Assembly (NCBI GenBank): GCA_002479485.1
Contig: DLNM01000035.1
Span: 124,600-188,599, forward strand
Reading direction: 5' to 3'
From: Firmicutes bacterium UBA7510
GTDB taxonomy: Bacteria; Bacillota; Clostridia; Tissierellales; Sedimentibacteraceae
Length of the DNA: 64,000 nucleotides
Each line of letters begins with the position of its first letter. The first letter of the stretch is position 1. The translations under genes were made by a program, and so were the position numbers. A model generated the notes under the pieces. It saw nothing but the letters and a program-made list of their open reading frames with translations. It ran no database searches and had not been told where the DNA came from. Below are positions 8,759-17,719 of the stretch, piece after piece.

Positions 8759-10199
8759 AAACTTGCTAATAGATAAAAAGGATAATAAAAAAATAGCAAT
8801 TAAGCATAGAAATAAAGCAATAACATTTCGACAGTGGCACAATGCTTCTTTAAACCTATCAAAAACTATTAAAAAACAGCTGAACCCAGGTGACAAAATA
8901 ATAGTTATGTTTGAAAATAATATTTTGTACTGTGTAAGTTACTTTGCTGTTCTTTATGCTGATTGTATTGTAGTACCTTGTTATAAGGACTCAATGATAT
9001 CAGAAGTATGTAGAATAATTAAGGATTTAGATATTCAAATGATAATAACAGATTGTGACAAGGCGCAATACTTATCTAAACAACCTGATTTTAATTACAC
9101 GATAATGAGTATTGATATGTCCACAATTAGTTATAATTTAACTACAACAGATGAAATCTCTTGTTGTAACGATGACGATAAATTATCTGTAATACTGCAA
9201 TCATCAGGTACATCTGGCAAATCAAAATATGTAATGCTGAGCAGCAAAAACATTATTTCAAATATTAAAGCACATCTTGCTAGCGTAGATGTATTAGAAG
9301 ATGATGTTGGATTGATTGTGTTGCCAATGTCTTTTTCATATGCGCATACATCTCAATTTCTTTCTTATCTTTATGCCGGAATAACAAGCATATTAAATGA
9401 CAATGCATATTTCCCAACTGTATTTAAAAAAACAATAATCGACAATGGCGTGACTATTACCAATATAACACCATCAATATTGAATAATTTATTTAATGAT
9501 ATAGATGTGGATGAAACTATTGATAAACTCAGACATATTTGTATTGGTACTGCTATGTTGAATACTCGTTTATGGGAGAAAGCAATTAAAGTTATAAAGA
9601 AATGCAAAATATATTCAACATATGGTATAACAGAAGCATCTCCAAGGTTAACTACTTTACCAGCGCAGGATTTTAAGCGTAAAATTGGCTCTGTTGGTCT
9701 AGCCATTGAAGGTGTGCATATAAAAGTTTTACCTTCTAATGAAGGGGAAAAAGAAGGAGAAATATGTGTAAAGGGAAATAACGTTATGTTGGGATATTAT
9801 GGCCAAATAAATAACCCTGTAAATGATGGCTATCTTTATACTGGGGATATAGGTTATATTGATTCTGAAGGCTATTTGTTTATAATAGGACGAAAAAAAA
9901 ATTTAATTATAAAAAACGGATTAAATATAAACCCTGAAGAAATAGAGAATGTTCTCGAACAATATCCTGGTATTCGATGTGCTTATGTATTTGCACAGAA
10001 AGATGATTATTGTGGAGAAGTGCCAATTGCTCATATAGAAGTTAATACACCTATCCAATTGTATGATGTAAAACAATTTTGTGCAGAAAGATTTGCAGAG
10101 TATAAAATTCCTTCTCAAATCTTAATTGTTAATAAAATAAACAGAACATTATCCGGAAAAATAAAGAGAGATAACAGAGAAGAAAATGAAAGAATATAA
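8751..10199 (+). CDS. Free-standing acyl-adenylating ligase
   Basis: A 482-residue ANL-superfamily enzyme. The P-loop-like SSGTSGKSKYV, the YGITEASPR adenylate motif, YTGDIGY, the GRKKNLIIKNG hinge and the C-terminal SGKIKRD catalytic lysine are all present. The position equivalent to Asp235 of amino-acid-activating domains is not an Asp (FSYAHTSQ), so a carboxylic acid without an alpha-amino group is more likely than an alpha-amino acid. The start is GTG at 8751 behind GGAGG. The gene is coupled to a carrier upstream and to a BtrH-like gene downstream (14-base overlap). It probably loads an acid onto the carrier at 8480-8758. Confidence 0.88.
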   Translation: MIRNLLIDKKDNKKIAIKHRNKAITFRQWHNASLNLSKTIKKQLNPGDKIIVMFENNILYCVSYFAVLYADCIVVPCYKDSMISEVCRIIKDLDIQMIITDCDKAQYLSKQPDFNYTIMSIDMSTISYNLTTTDEISCCNDDDKLSVILQSSGTSGKSKYVMLSSKNIISNIKAHLASVDVLEDDVGLIVLPMSFSYAHTSQFLSYLYAGITSILNDNAYFPTVFKKTIIDNGVTITNITPSILNNLFNDIDVDETIDKLRHICIGTAMLNTRLWEKAIKVIKKCKIYSTYGITEASPRLTTLPAQDFKRKIGSVGLAIEGVHIKVLPSNEGEKEGEICVKGNNVMLGYYGQINNPVNDGYLYTGDIGYIDSEGYLFIIGRKKNLIIKNGLNINPEEIENVLEQYPGIRCAYVFAQKDDYCGEVPIAHIEVNTPIQLYDVKQFCAERFAEYKIPSQILIVNKINRTLSGKIKRDNREENERI

Positions 10200-11157
10200 A
10201 ATCATTAATTATATGGGAATGAGATGTTTTGATGTTTGTTTGTTTACTATTATTAATGAATTATATGGTTCATATAAGTTAGCGTTAGCAAATACTCTTT
10301 GTATAGATTATCATGATGATATAAATTTACAAATTGGTGATAGATTGACTTTTCCTCACTATACAATAAAATTGGTTGAATCAATATATGGTTTAAAGAT
10401 TCATTGCAGAAAAACTTTTTTTATTAAGTCATTGCAAAACTATATAGATACAAAAATAATTAATGATTGTCCAATTATTATTTCAATGGACGTCTATGAT
10501 TGTTATTGGTCAACATTATATAAAAAAATGCATAAACTTCATTATTTTTTAGTACTCAAAAAAGACGAAAATCACTACATATGTTGTGATCCATACTATC
10601 GTCTTAATTGTATAAATATAGAAGCACAACAGTTGTTGAAATTAACAAAAAAAGTATACTATATTAGTAAACGTAAAAACATATCAATCAATAAACAATA
10701 TAAAAAATCAATTGTAAGATGCTTAAATAAAATGTATAAATCAAAAGCTTATTATGGATTAAATAAATTGTTTGAAGTACTTGAGAAAATAAATTCATTA
10801 GATAATACATATTATTCAACAGAAAAAAACGATTTTTGGCTTTCAACATTTCATCAAGCAATTGGTTATTATATCCCTGGAGGACGATTACTTTTTTCAT
10901 ATTATTTAGAGGAAATCAATGCATTTTATAAAAATCCAAATATCTCAAAAATGCAAGATGAATCAAACAATTTATACAAACAATGGGTAGCTATTTCAGG
11001 TATATTAATGAAGTCATATTTGTTAAACAATTATACTGAAAAAAAAGAAGCTATATTAAAAAAAGTAAAATTTGCTATCGAGTGTGAAAAAAATTTAATG
11101 CATAATTTTATAACATATCTACCAGATATTTACCAAAATTTTAATAAACTAAATTAA
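10186..11157 (+). CDS. BtrH-like papain-fold acyltransferase (paralog 2 of 5)
   Basis: A 323-residue protein of the same family as 2428-3411. The candidate nucleophile is Cys14 (GMRCFDVC; Cys18 is the alternative), the histidine is His119 in KLHYFLVL, and CCDPYY supplies the acidic residue. The spacing between cysteine and histidine (about 105 residues) matches the other members. It overlaps the ligase gene by 14 bases. It most likely transfers the acyl group that the ligase loads on the neighbouring carrier to an amine or hydroxyl. Family assignment is by motif layout and context. Confidence 0.62.
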   Translation: MKEYKIINYMGMRCFDVCLFTIINELYGSYKLALANTLCIDYHDDINLQIGDRLTFPHYTIKLVESIYGLKIHCRKTFFIKSLQNYIDTKIINDCPIIISMDVYDCYWSTLYKKMHKLHYFLVLKKDENHYICCDPYYRLNCINIEAQQLLKLTKKVYYISKRKNISINKQYKKSIVRCLNKMYKSKAYYGLNKLFEVLEKINSLDNTYYSTEKNDFWLSTFHQAIGYYIPGGRLLFSYYLEEINAFYKNPNISKMQDESNNLYKQWVAISGILMKSYLLNNYTEKKEAILKKVKFAIECEKNLMHNFITYLPDIYQNFNKLN

Positions 11158-11180
11158 TAAGTTCACAATGAGGTTATAAA

Positions 11181-12500
11181 ATGAAAAAGAGTTTATTTAT
11201 GAATGATGTAATGAAATATATATGGAAGGATGAGACAAAGACATTCAAATATTATTATGATAAAGCATCAAGTATGGATGAAAATGAGCTGTACTCACTA
11301 CTTGAAAATAATAAAGCCCTCGTTTATTCATTTGATGATAATAACATGAGTAGTTTGATAACGTGTGGCTGTCATCATTTTCAAAATGAATCCGTTTTGT
11401 CTGGCTGTAGTATGTGTAATTTGCACAGAAAATCAATTTATACAATGGCCTTACTTCAAGCTATGAAAGATCGAAATGAAAAATATTATTCAGAGTTGGT
11501 TTATAAGAGTTTTATTAACGCAAGAGGAAAAGTTGAAAATCGTACTATACATGAATATTTATTTTGTTATGATTTTTTAGATCCAAAAGAAATGCCAGAT
11601 GAATGTCTTAAAATGATTCTATCGAAGAATAGTGGAGTTTTCTCACGTAGGCCTTTCATATATGAGTTTGAATGTTCAGCTCGAAATATTAGCATAGAGC
11701 GTTTAAAATTTTTAAAGAAATATCTTGGCAATTCAAAGGTAACAATCAGAATTGGAGTTGAATGTGCCGATGATTTTATTAGAAATGAGTGGTTAAACAA
11801 AGATATTTCAAATAATCAAATTATTAATGCAATAAAATGCTGCAAAGAGATGGGCATTAATATAATAGGGAATATATTAATGGGGATACCAGGGTTTACC
11901 GAAAAATTAAGCATTGAGCAATTTACAAATTCAGTTTATTGGGCATTTGAACAAGGTATAGATGGTATATCGTGTTCTATACTTGGACGTTCAAACAAAT
12001 CATTACAAGGGTTCATTTATGATAGTCTAAAAGATAGTACAATCCTTCAAAAACATGGATTGGCGTTTGGAGAGCATACAGGTCTACCATGGATGTTCTC
12101 ATTGATTAAAGCATTAGATAATATTTATGTAAATGCTCCACAAATATTAAGCAAAATATACTTTGGACAGTTTGTAAACAGCTACATAGAACAAGAACAA
12201 TCAACAGCATATAATTATTCTAGAGAATGCTCATGTAATGATCTTATTACCACAGAAATATCAAAGGGACAAATCAAAGAGAAATGGCTTGATGGAGAAA
12301 TGAAAGCCCAATTCAAAAATGATAAATGTTACCCATATTATTTATCTATTCTTGAAAAACAAGATAAAATAAAAACTGTGCAGGAAAATATGTTAATAGT
12401 TGCGCAGGAAATTAATAAAAACATATGGAATGATGCAAATGATAGCTATAACTGGTTTGCTAACAATGTTAATGAATATAATAAATGCTTGAAAGCATAA
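11181..12500 (+). CDS. Radical SAM enzyme with atypical cysteine spacing
   Basis: A 439-residue Elp3/MiaB-fold radical SAM protein. The sequence around the expected cluster is CGCHHFQNESVLSGCSMCNL, giving Cys62, Cys64, Cys76 and Cys79. The last two form the CxxC pair, but the first ligand must be Cys64 or Cys62, eleven or thirteen residues upstream, instead of the usual three. A similarly long spacing is known in the YhcC/TIGR01212 group. Later GIPGFTE resembles the radical SAM GxIxGxxE region. Extra cysteines near residue 353 (SRECSCN) could bind a second cluster. It sits between a BtrH-like gene and a B12-type radical SAM gene. The reaction is unknown. Confidence 0.78.
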   Translation: MKKSLFMNDVMKYIWKDETKTFKYYYDKASSMDENELYSLLENNKALVYSFDDNNMSSLITCGCHHFQNESVLSGCSMCNLHRKSIYTMALLQAMKDRNEKYYSELVYKSFINARGKVENRTIHEYLFCYDFLDPKEMPDECLKMILSKNSGVFSRRPFIYEFECSARNISIERLKFLKKYLGNSKVTIRIGVECADDFIRNEWLNKDISNNQIINAIKCCKEMGINIIGNILMGIPGFTEKLSIEQFTNSVYWAFEQGIDGISCSILGRSNKSLQGFIYDSLKDSTILQKHGLAFGEHTGLPWMFSLIKALDNIYVNAPQILSKIYFGQFVNSYIEQEQSTAYNYSRECSCNDLITTEISKGQIKEKWLDGEMKAQFKNDKCYPYYLSILEKQDKIKTVQENMLIVAQEINKNIWNDANDSYNWFANNVNEYNKCLKA

Positions 12501-12516
12501 TAGAAAGGTGAAATAA

Positions 12517-14007
12517 ATGAAAATTTGTTTAATTTTTTACTCTTTAGTTATAAAAACAACTATTGAGTACAATGTACATTTAGGTATAGCTTATATTGCT
12601 TCAGCATTAACAAAAGAAGGACATAATGTTGATGTATATGATTGCCCAGCAATGAAAATGTCAAATGATGAATTGCTTGAGCATTTAAAACAAGAAAAAT
12701 ATGATGCTGTAGGCTTATCAACATATTACCATAATGCTGATGTTGTTCTTGAAATTGCAAAATATATAAAAACACTTAATAATAAAACATTTACTTTTAT
12801 TGGAGGGTACATGCCTACACAGTCATATGAAAATATGGCTAATTTTTTTAGTTATATAGATTGCATGATAATAGGTGAAGGTGAAAAGATTAGTATTAAG
12901 CTAATGGAAAATTTGAAAAATGGAGACTGGAAAAACACCAGAGGAATTGCATATTTAGATCAAAATGGAGTAAATTATACTGGTTCGCCTGAACCAATTA
13001 ATGATTTAGATTTATTGCCGTATCCTTATCGTGTAGCAAATAAAAAAAATAAGTATAATATTTTTTCTGTATTAACATCAAGAGGATGTCGAGGAAATTG
13101 TAGTTATTGTAGTTTACATAAAATGATTGAAGCTTCAAAATGCCAACGTTTAAGAAAAAGAAGTCCGAAAAATGTTGTTGATGAGATCAAGGAATTGGTT
13201 AATAACCATAATGCTACAACTATTGTTTTTGCTGATGATAACTTTGCATTTAGAACAATGAATGATAAAATATGGTTTGAGGAATTCTCTTTTTTAATAA
13301 AAAATCAAAATATTCATGTGAAATTCATTTGTGAAATGAGAGCTGATGATGTTGTACTTGGAGAAAAGTATCTTAATAATTTTAAAGAAATAGGATTAGA
13401 ATCAGTATTTATTGGAATTGAGAACTTTGTACAGGAACACCTGAATTTTTATAGCAAAAACATTACAGTAGAAACAAACATAAAATCATTACAAATACTA
13501 GAGTCATTGCATATTAATTATTCATTTGGCTTCATGTTGTTTAACCCAATAATAAAGTTAAGTGATATTCAGGAAAATTGTAAAATGCTAAAAGAAATTT
13601 TAGATAATCATCAATACTTATTTGCAACACGTTTGTTATCTAGTAGTGTCGTTGTAGCATACCCAGGAACTGCTATTGAAGAATATATAAATGCTAATAA
13701 TTTGCAAACAGATAATGAATGTGGATATAAAATTAAAAATAGTAAAGCAGCTTTATGTAAAAGTGCAATAGATATATGGAAAGAAAAAATTGAAAAATAT
13801 TTTTTCTTATCTCAAGATTTAAGTGATATAAAAAATAAAAATAAATGGGCTATAGAAATATTGAAATTAGATGTTGATTTATTGTATCGTATTTCTTCAT
13901 TAATCAGCGAAAATAAAGTAGATTCATTGCAAGATATTGTTCCGATTATTAATGAACAACATATTCAATTAATTAAGATAAATAAAAAATATATTTCATA
14001 TCTTTAA
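12517..14007 (+). CDS. B12-binding-type radical SAM enzyme (BchE/P-methylase-like)
   Basis: The 496-residue protein has an N-terminal Rossmann-like B12-binding domain (about 1-150; VGLSTYYHNAD and FIGGYMPT) and a radical SAM core with Cys191-x3-Cys195-x2-Cys198 (RGCRGNCSYC). Family members methylate unactivated carbon or phosphorus, or oxidise and cyclise substrates as BchE does. It is more divergent than the five closely similar paralogs in the right arm. For example, GGYMPT stands where they have GGxHxT/S. It follows another radical SAM gene by 16 bases. Substrate and reaction cannot be told from sequence. Confidence 0.85.
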   Translation: MKICLIFYSLVIKTTIEYNVHLGIAYIASALTKEGHNVDVYDCPAMKMSNDELLEHLKQEKYDAVGLSTYYHNADVVLEIAKYIKTLNNKTFTFIGGYMPTQSYENMANFFSYIDCMIIGEGEKISIKLMENLKNGDWKNTRGIAYLDQNGVNYTGSPEPINDLDLLPYPYRVANKKNKYNIFSVLTSRGCRGNCSYCSLHKMIEASKCQRLRKRSPKNVVDEIKELVNNHNATTIVFADDNFAFRTMNDKIWFEEFSFLIKNQNIHVKFICEMRADDVVLGEKYLNNFKEIGLESVFIGIENFVQEHLNFYSKNITVETNIKSLQILESLHINYSFGFMLFNPIIKLSDIQENCKMLKEILDNHQYLFATRLLSSSVVVAYPGTAIEEYINANNLQTDNECGYKIKNSKAALCKSAIDIWKEKIEKYFFLSQDLSDIKNKNKWAIEILKLDVDLLYRISSLISENKVDSLQDIVPIINEQHIQLIKINKKYISYL

Positions 14008-14075
14008 TCGACTGTCTTTACAATCGATAGTTAGGTATGAATATTACTAATGTTAATGAAAAAAAGGAGAATATT

Positions 14076-15065
14076 ATGGAGAAGATGAAAGTATTAAAAC
14101 TAGTGCATCCGTTTGTTGAACATGCACCAAATAATACGCGTCTTTGGTCAATGCTTCTTACAGAGCCAAAAGCCTACAGTTGGATAATGAATAACTTTAT
14201 TGTAACGTGTATGAGATCAGATGGAGACGATGATAATTTTTTTAGTTATGAGTATTGGTTCGACTGTCCCTTCTTAGATAGTTCAAAGATAAGTCGTGAA
14301 CTATTGAAAACATTGATGGATTGTAAGTTCACCGATTATATAGAACGCGCTATTGATAAAAATTATTATATATACACTTTTTTAAATGCAAAATATATTG
14401 CTGCATACAAAAAAACTATAAATGTTGACTATAATCCTTTTATTTATGGATATGACAAAGAAGCTAGAATAATATATCTAGCTGATTTTTTTGACAATAG
14501 AAAATTTGCATTTAAAACTTGTACATATGATGAAATTAATCAAGCTTTTGAAAAATATGATGATTCAACATATTCTGATAGATATGTAAGTACTCATTTA
14601 TATATTATGAAAAATAATATAACATGGAAGTTTAACAAAGGTCAAGTTATTAGGCAACTTAAATATTGTTTAGATTCAACTATGTTATTTGAGGCGACAT
14701 CCGATCGTCTGCAGGAAGATTATTACTTTGGATTGAAAATGTATGATTTATTAATAAGTTTAATCAAATCTAATGAAAATCTGAATATATCCCGTCCTTT
14801 GCATCTTATTAATACAAAATTTGTGTTGATGAACAGAAGGTTACATTATTTATATGAAAATGGATACATTCCTGATTTAGACCCTTTATTAGTTGAAAAT
14901 AACGAACTGGAAAAACTCTCTTTGATGCTATGCAATAGATATATAAAAGAAATCGAAATGAAATCATCATTAACACATAAACTATCTGACATGCTAAAAG
15001 TCTTGCAAGTAAAAGAAGAAAAATTTATTATTCATTTAATAAGTATACTAGAATCAGATTCTTAA
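14076..15065 (+). CDS. Degenerate BtrH-like protein (paralog 3 of 5, no catalytic Cys)
   Basis: I chose the ATG at 14076, six bases after AAAGGAG, over the in-frame ATG at 14037; the protein is then 329 residues. The pattern of an N-terminal helix and a central FIYGYDKEARIIYLAD strand pair matches the other BtrH-like proteins. However, the region that carries the nucleophile elsewhere reads HAPNNTRLWSM with no cysteine, and the histidine before the YGYD-like strand is missing (NPFIYGYD). It is therefore probably a non-catalytic partner or a binding subunit, not an enzyme. It is the last gene before the MerR/Fpg pair. Confidence 0.5.
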   Translation: MEKMKVLKLVHPFVEHAPNNTRLWSMLLTEPKAYSWIMNNFIVTCMRSDGDDDNFFSYEYWFDCPFLDSSKISRELLKTLMDCKFTDYIERAIDKNYYIYTFLNAKYIAAYKKTINVDYNPFIYGYDKEARIIYLADFFDNRKFAFKTCTYDEINQAFEKYDDSTYSDRYVSTHLYIMKNNITWKFNKGQVIRQLKYCLDSTMLFEATSDRLQEDYYFGLKMYDLLISLIKSNENLNISRPLHLINTKFVLMNRRLHYLYENGYIPDLDPLLVENNELEKLSLMLCNRYIKEIEMKSSLTHKLSDMLKVLQVKEEKFIIHLISILESDS

Positions 15066-15326
15066 ATATGTGATGGTAGAAAATTCGTAGTTACTTTGGT
15101 TATAAATTTACAAATGCATATGAAAAAGAATACAATAAGTTGCTATCAAAAAAAATATTAGCTGCTTGTTAATATAAATTTTAAAAATATTGAAAAATAT
15201 TTTAATTTGCAGTAAGATATAATTAAAACGTTTGCAAAACTGGATAAAAATTTTTTTGATTTGAATTTGTACTTTTCTTAACATAGTACCAATGATTAGC
15301 GTTTATAGTAAAAAATAAAAATTTTA
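15066..15326. other. Non-coding AT-rich stretch before the MerR gene
   Basis: No plausible gene is present. It probably carries the end of the upstream transcript, but I see no clear terminator. A CcpA-like half match near 15228-15239 (reverse strand TGCAAACGTTTT) is too weak to call. The MerR promoter follows directly. Confidence 0.5.
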
Positions 15327-15357
15327 TTGACTCTACCTTTGGGTAAGCGTTTATACT
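15327..15357 (+). promoter_or_regulatory. MerR-type promoter with 19-bp spacer and dyad operator
   Basis: A -35 TTGACT (15327-15332) and a -10 TATACT (15352-15357) are 19 bases apart, the overlong spacing typical of promoters activated by MerR proteins. Between them lies the dyad TACC-TTTG-GGTA. It is directly upstream of the MerR gene, so autoregulation is expected. It also shows that the in-frame TTG at 15327 is not the translation start. Confidence 0.72.
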
Positions 15358-15395
15358 GTATTATAATAAATAATATTATGAAAGAGGTAAAATGT

Positions 15396-16340
15396 ATGGG
15401 AAGCATGATGAAAATTCGTGATGTATCTAGCAAATATGACATTACAGCTCGTACGTTACGCTACTACGAAGACATGGGACTAATAAGTAGTGTAAGAAAC
15501 GATGATTATGCTTATAGGTCGTATGATGAAACTGATATAAAAAGACTTGAGCAAATTCTCACATTACGAAAACTAAATATTAGCATTAAAGATATTAAAC
15601 GCATTTTTAATACATCTGGTTCTGAAGTTGTTCTGGAGGTACTAGGTAAAAAAGTACAGAATATTGATGATGAGGTTGCGCTTTTACATGAGTTAAAAGG
15701 AATTGTGCTAGATTTCATTCATGAAATAGAGCGAATAGATTTGAGCAATGAATCTAGTGTTAAGCTGCTTTATGATAAAGCTAAGGATATTGAGACACAT
15801 TTGACAACTGTAGATTATATCGGTAAACCTGCTAACATCAACCGTTTATTTGAGGTAACAAATAAACTTGATAAGAAGCAGGATGTTAGAATTATTGAAT
15901 TACCTGCATGTAGAATGGTGACTTCTGGTGTTAAACAAGGAGATAACCATGAGAGATTCAATATAATGTGGGAGCGTCTTGAAAAAAAGAGGAAAGATCA
16001 CTTTTTCCCAAGAGATTTTATGTGGTATGATGAAGAAAAAGATGACACTGTGTGGTGGTATGCTGTTGAAGATTGGGTAACAAATCAAGATACGGAAGAA
16101 TTCGAAATAATTAATTTCGAAGGTGGACTATACGCAACTGTTATTGCACATGATTTTGAATTAAATGAAGCTACAAAAGCTTATAATGGTATAAAAGAGT
16201 GGGTAGAAGCAAATAACAATATAGAACTAGATGAGCATCCAGGACATTGTGTTATGTTTCACGTTACTTCTCCTGATACATTAAAGCTTGGGTTAGGATA
16301 TAGGCAAGTTGAATATTTTGTCCCTATTAAATTAAAATAA
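15396..16340 (+). CDS. MerR-family regulator with GyrI-like effector domain
   Basis: With the ATG at 15396 (AGAGG eight bases upstream) the protein is 314 residues. The N terminus is a MerR winged helix (KIRDVSSKYDITARTLRYYE) followed by the usual dimerisation helix (about 75-120). A C-terminal domain of about 150 residues (PACRMVTSGV through YFVPIKL) resembles the GyrI/AraC effector-binding fold that holds small lipophilic ligands. It probably senses a small molecule, possibly the cluster product, and activates its own operon with the Fpg-like gene through the 19-bp-spacer promoter. The ligand is unknown. Confidence 0.88.
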   Translation: MGSMMKIRDVSSKYDITARTLRYYEDMGLISSVRNDDYAYRSYDETDIKRLEQILTLRKLNISIKDIKRIFNTSGSEVVLEVLGKKVQNIDDEVALLHELKGIVLDFIHEIERIDLSNESSVKLLYDKAKDIETHLTTVDYIGKPANINRLFEVTNKLDKKQDVRIIELPACRMVTSGVKQGDNHERFNIMWERLEKKRKDHFFPRDFMWYDEEKDDTVWWYAVEDWVTNQDTEEFEIINFEGGLYATVIAHDFELNEATKAYNGIKEWVEANNNIELDEHPGHCVMFHVTSPDTLKLGLGYRQVEYFVPIKLK

Positions 16341-16420
16341 GGTAGTGAAAGTCAATAGAAATATTATTTAAATAGAATTAATCGAATTTGTAATCTAATT
16401 GTTAGAGGAGGAAATTACTC

Positions 16421-17254
16421 ATGATTGAACTTCCAGAGGCAAAAAGTTTGTCAGAGCAGTTACTAAAAAAATTCTATGGCAAAACTATTACTTACGTTGT
16501 TGCTAATCATTCACCACATAAACTAGCATGGTTCTGGGGTGATCCAAATGGGTATGGTGAGTTACTTTGTGGTAAAAAAATAACGGGGAGTAATGCAGTT
16601 GCCGGACATGTTGAGATGCATGCTGAGGATTGTTGTATATCGTTTGAAGGTGGTGTGACTCTTAGATACCTTGAAGCAGGAGAATCTGAACCATCAAGAC
16701 ATCAGTTATATATTCGTTTTGATGACGGTACAGCTCTTGTTGGAGCAATACAGATGTATGGTGGTTTATATGCATATGTCGAAGGTCAAAACGATAATTA
16801 TTACTACATAATGGCAAAGGAAAAACCATCACCATTAACTGATGAGTTTGATGAAATGTATTATAATGATATGTTTGCAAATTCAAAAAAGACGTTGTCT
16901 GCTAAAGCGTTTTTAACTACAGAACAGCGTATTCCAGGGTTGGGTAATGGAGTATTACAAGACATATTATTCAATGCTCATATCCATCCAAGATTAAAAC
17001 TTGAAGCATTTGATAATCAGCAGAAAAAAGACTTATTTTATTCAATTAAACACGTATTAAATGAAATAGTAGTAGGTGGCGGAAGAGATGTTGAAAAGGA
17101 CATTTTTGGAAATCAAGGTAAATATAAAACTAAAATGTCAACCTTAACAAGAGGAAAACAGTGTCCAGTATGTGGCGATACGATTATGTGCGAAGCATTT
17201 TTAGGCGGAAAAATTTATTATTGTCCAATCTGTCAACCGTATGTTAAGGGGTAA
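16421..17254 (+). CDS. Fpg/Nei-family DNA glycosylase-like protein lacking the catalytic proline
   Basis: A 277-residue protein with the family's layout: an N-terminal beta sandwich, a helix-two-turn-helix region (AKAFLTTEQRIPGLGNGVLQDI) and a C-terminal zinc finger (CPVCGDTIMC ... YYCPICQ). Fpg and Nei start MPELPE and use Pro2 as nucleophile. This one starts MIELPEAKS, so Pro2 is replaced by Ile. Either it binds damaged DNA without cutting it or it uses another residue. It is co-transcribed with the MerR gene and closed by a terminator at 17311-17353. Self-protection against a DNA-damaging product is possible; a housekeeping repair gene caught inside the cluster is equally possible. Confidence 0.85.
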   Translation: MIELPEAKSLSEQLLKKFYGKTITYVVANHSPHKLAWFWGDPNGYGELLCGKKITGSNAVAGHVEMHAEDCCISFEGGVTLRYLEAGESEPSRHQLYIRFDDGTALVGAIQMYGGLYAYVEGQNDNYYYIMAKEKPSPLTDEFDEMYYNDMFANSKKTLSAKAFLTTEQRIPGLGNGVLQDILFNAHIHPRLKLEAFDNQQKKDLFYSIKHVLNEIVVGGGRDVEKDIFGNQGKYKTKMSTLTRGKQCPVCGDTIMCEAFLGGKIYYCPICQPYVKG

Positions 17255-17310
17255 AAAGTTACATTAAAATTAAAATATGTGTTGTAGAATATAATTATTA
17301 CAAACTTATA

Positions 17311-17353
17311 AAAATAACCACTCATGGAAAGAATCTGAGAGTGGTTATTTTTT
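17311..17353 (+). terminator. Intrinsic terminator of the MerR/Fpg-like unit
   Basis: A perfect 13-bp stem (17311-17323 with 17339-17351) has a 15-base loop and runs into six T residues. Together with the MerR promoter it marks the MerR/Fpg-like pair as a separate transcription unit inside the cluster. Confidence 0.88.
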
Positions 17354-17412
17354 ACTTATATTCTGAAATTATAATATTACTATTAATTCAATTAAAAAAA
17401 GAGGTTAAATAT

Positions 17413-17658
17413 ATGGAACAACAAATAATTCTAAATAAAGTATGTGATATTATACTTCCGTATCTTAATGAACCAAGTGAAATTAAAATGGAAATGCACT
17501 TTTTAAAAGATCTAATGATTAATTCAGTTGACTATACATGTATTATTGCTGATATAGAAGATGCATTCAATATTGTTATAGATGAAACAAATATATATTG
17601 CATTAAGGATTTGGTGCAATTCATTATGCAATATAATAAGAATGTTGATTCAGAATAA
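17413..17658 (+). CDS. Free-standing acyl carrier protein (NSVDY type)
   Basis: I start the protein at the ATG at 17413, eight bases after GAGG. The longer frame upstream runs through the terminator hairpin and cannot be real. The 81-residue carrier has Ser38 in INSVDYTCI, the same atypical Asn-Ser motif and the same serine position as the carrier at 3517. It is followed by a BtrH-like gene and resembles the other carrier/BtrH pair. No promoter is obvious between the terminator and this gene. Confidence 0.88.
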   Translation: MEQQIILNKVCDIILPYLNEPSEIKMEMHFLKDLMINSVDYTCIIADIEDAFNIVIDETNIYCIKDLVQFIMQYNKNVDSE

Positions 17659-17719
17659 AGCAGCTATGTCTAGAATTAATTATATAATAATAATCAAGAA
17701 AAGGAAAAAGGATTAATAA

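Noticed and set aside
9371..9706. 111-residue open frame on the - strand
   Set aside because: It lies inside the acyl-adenylating ligase, opposite well conserved motifs.
15226..15241. CcpA (cre)-like site
   Set aside because: Only one half fits well and one consensus position is wrong; in AT-rich DNA this is expected by chance.
15327..15395. Upstream TTG start for the MerR regulator
   Set aside because: The extra 23 codons include the -35 and -10 elements of the promoter; the ATG at 15396 has a good ribosome binding site.
17341..17412. Longer N terminus for the carrier protein at 17413
   Set aside because: It would begin inside the 3' arm of the intrinsic terminator and add a hydrophobic segment foreign to carriers.
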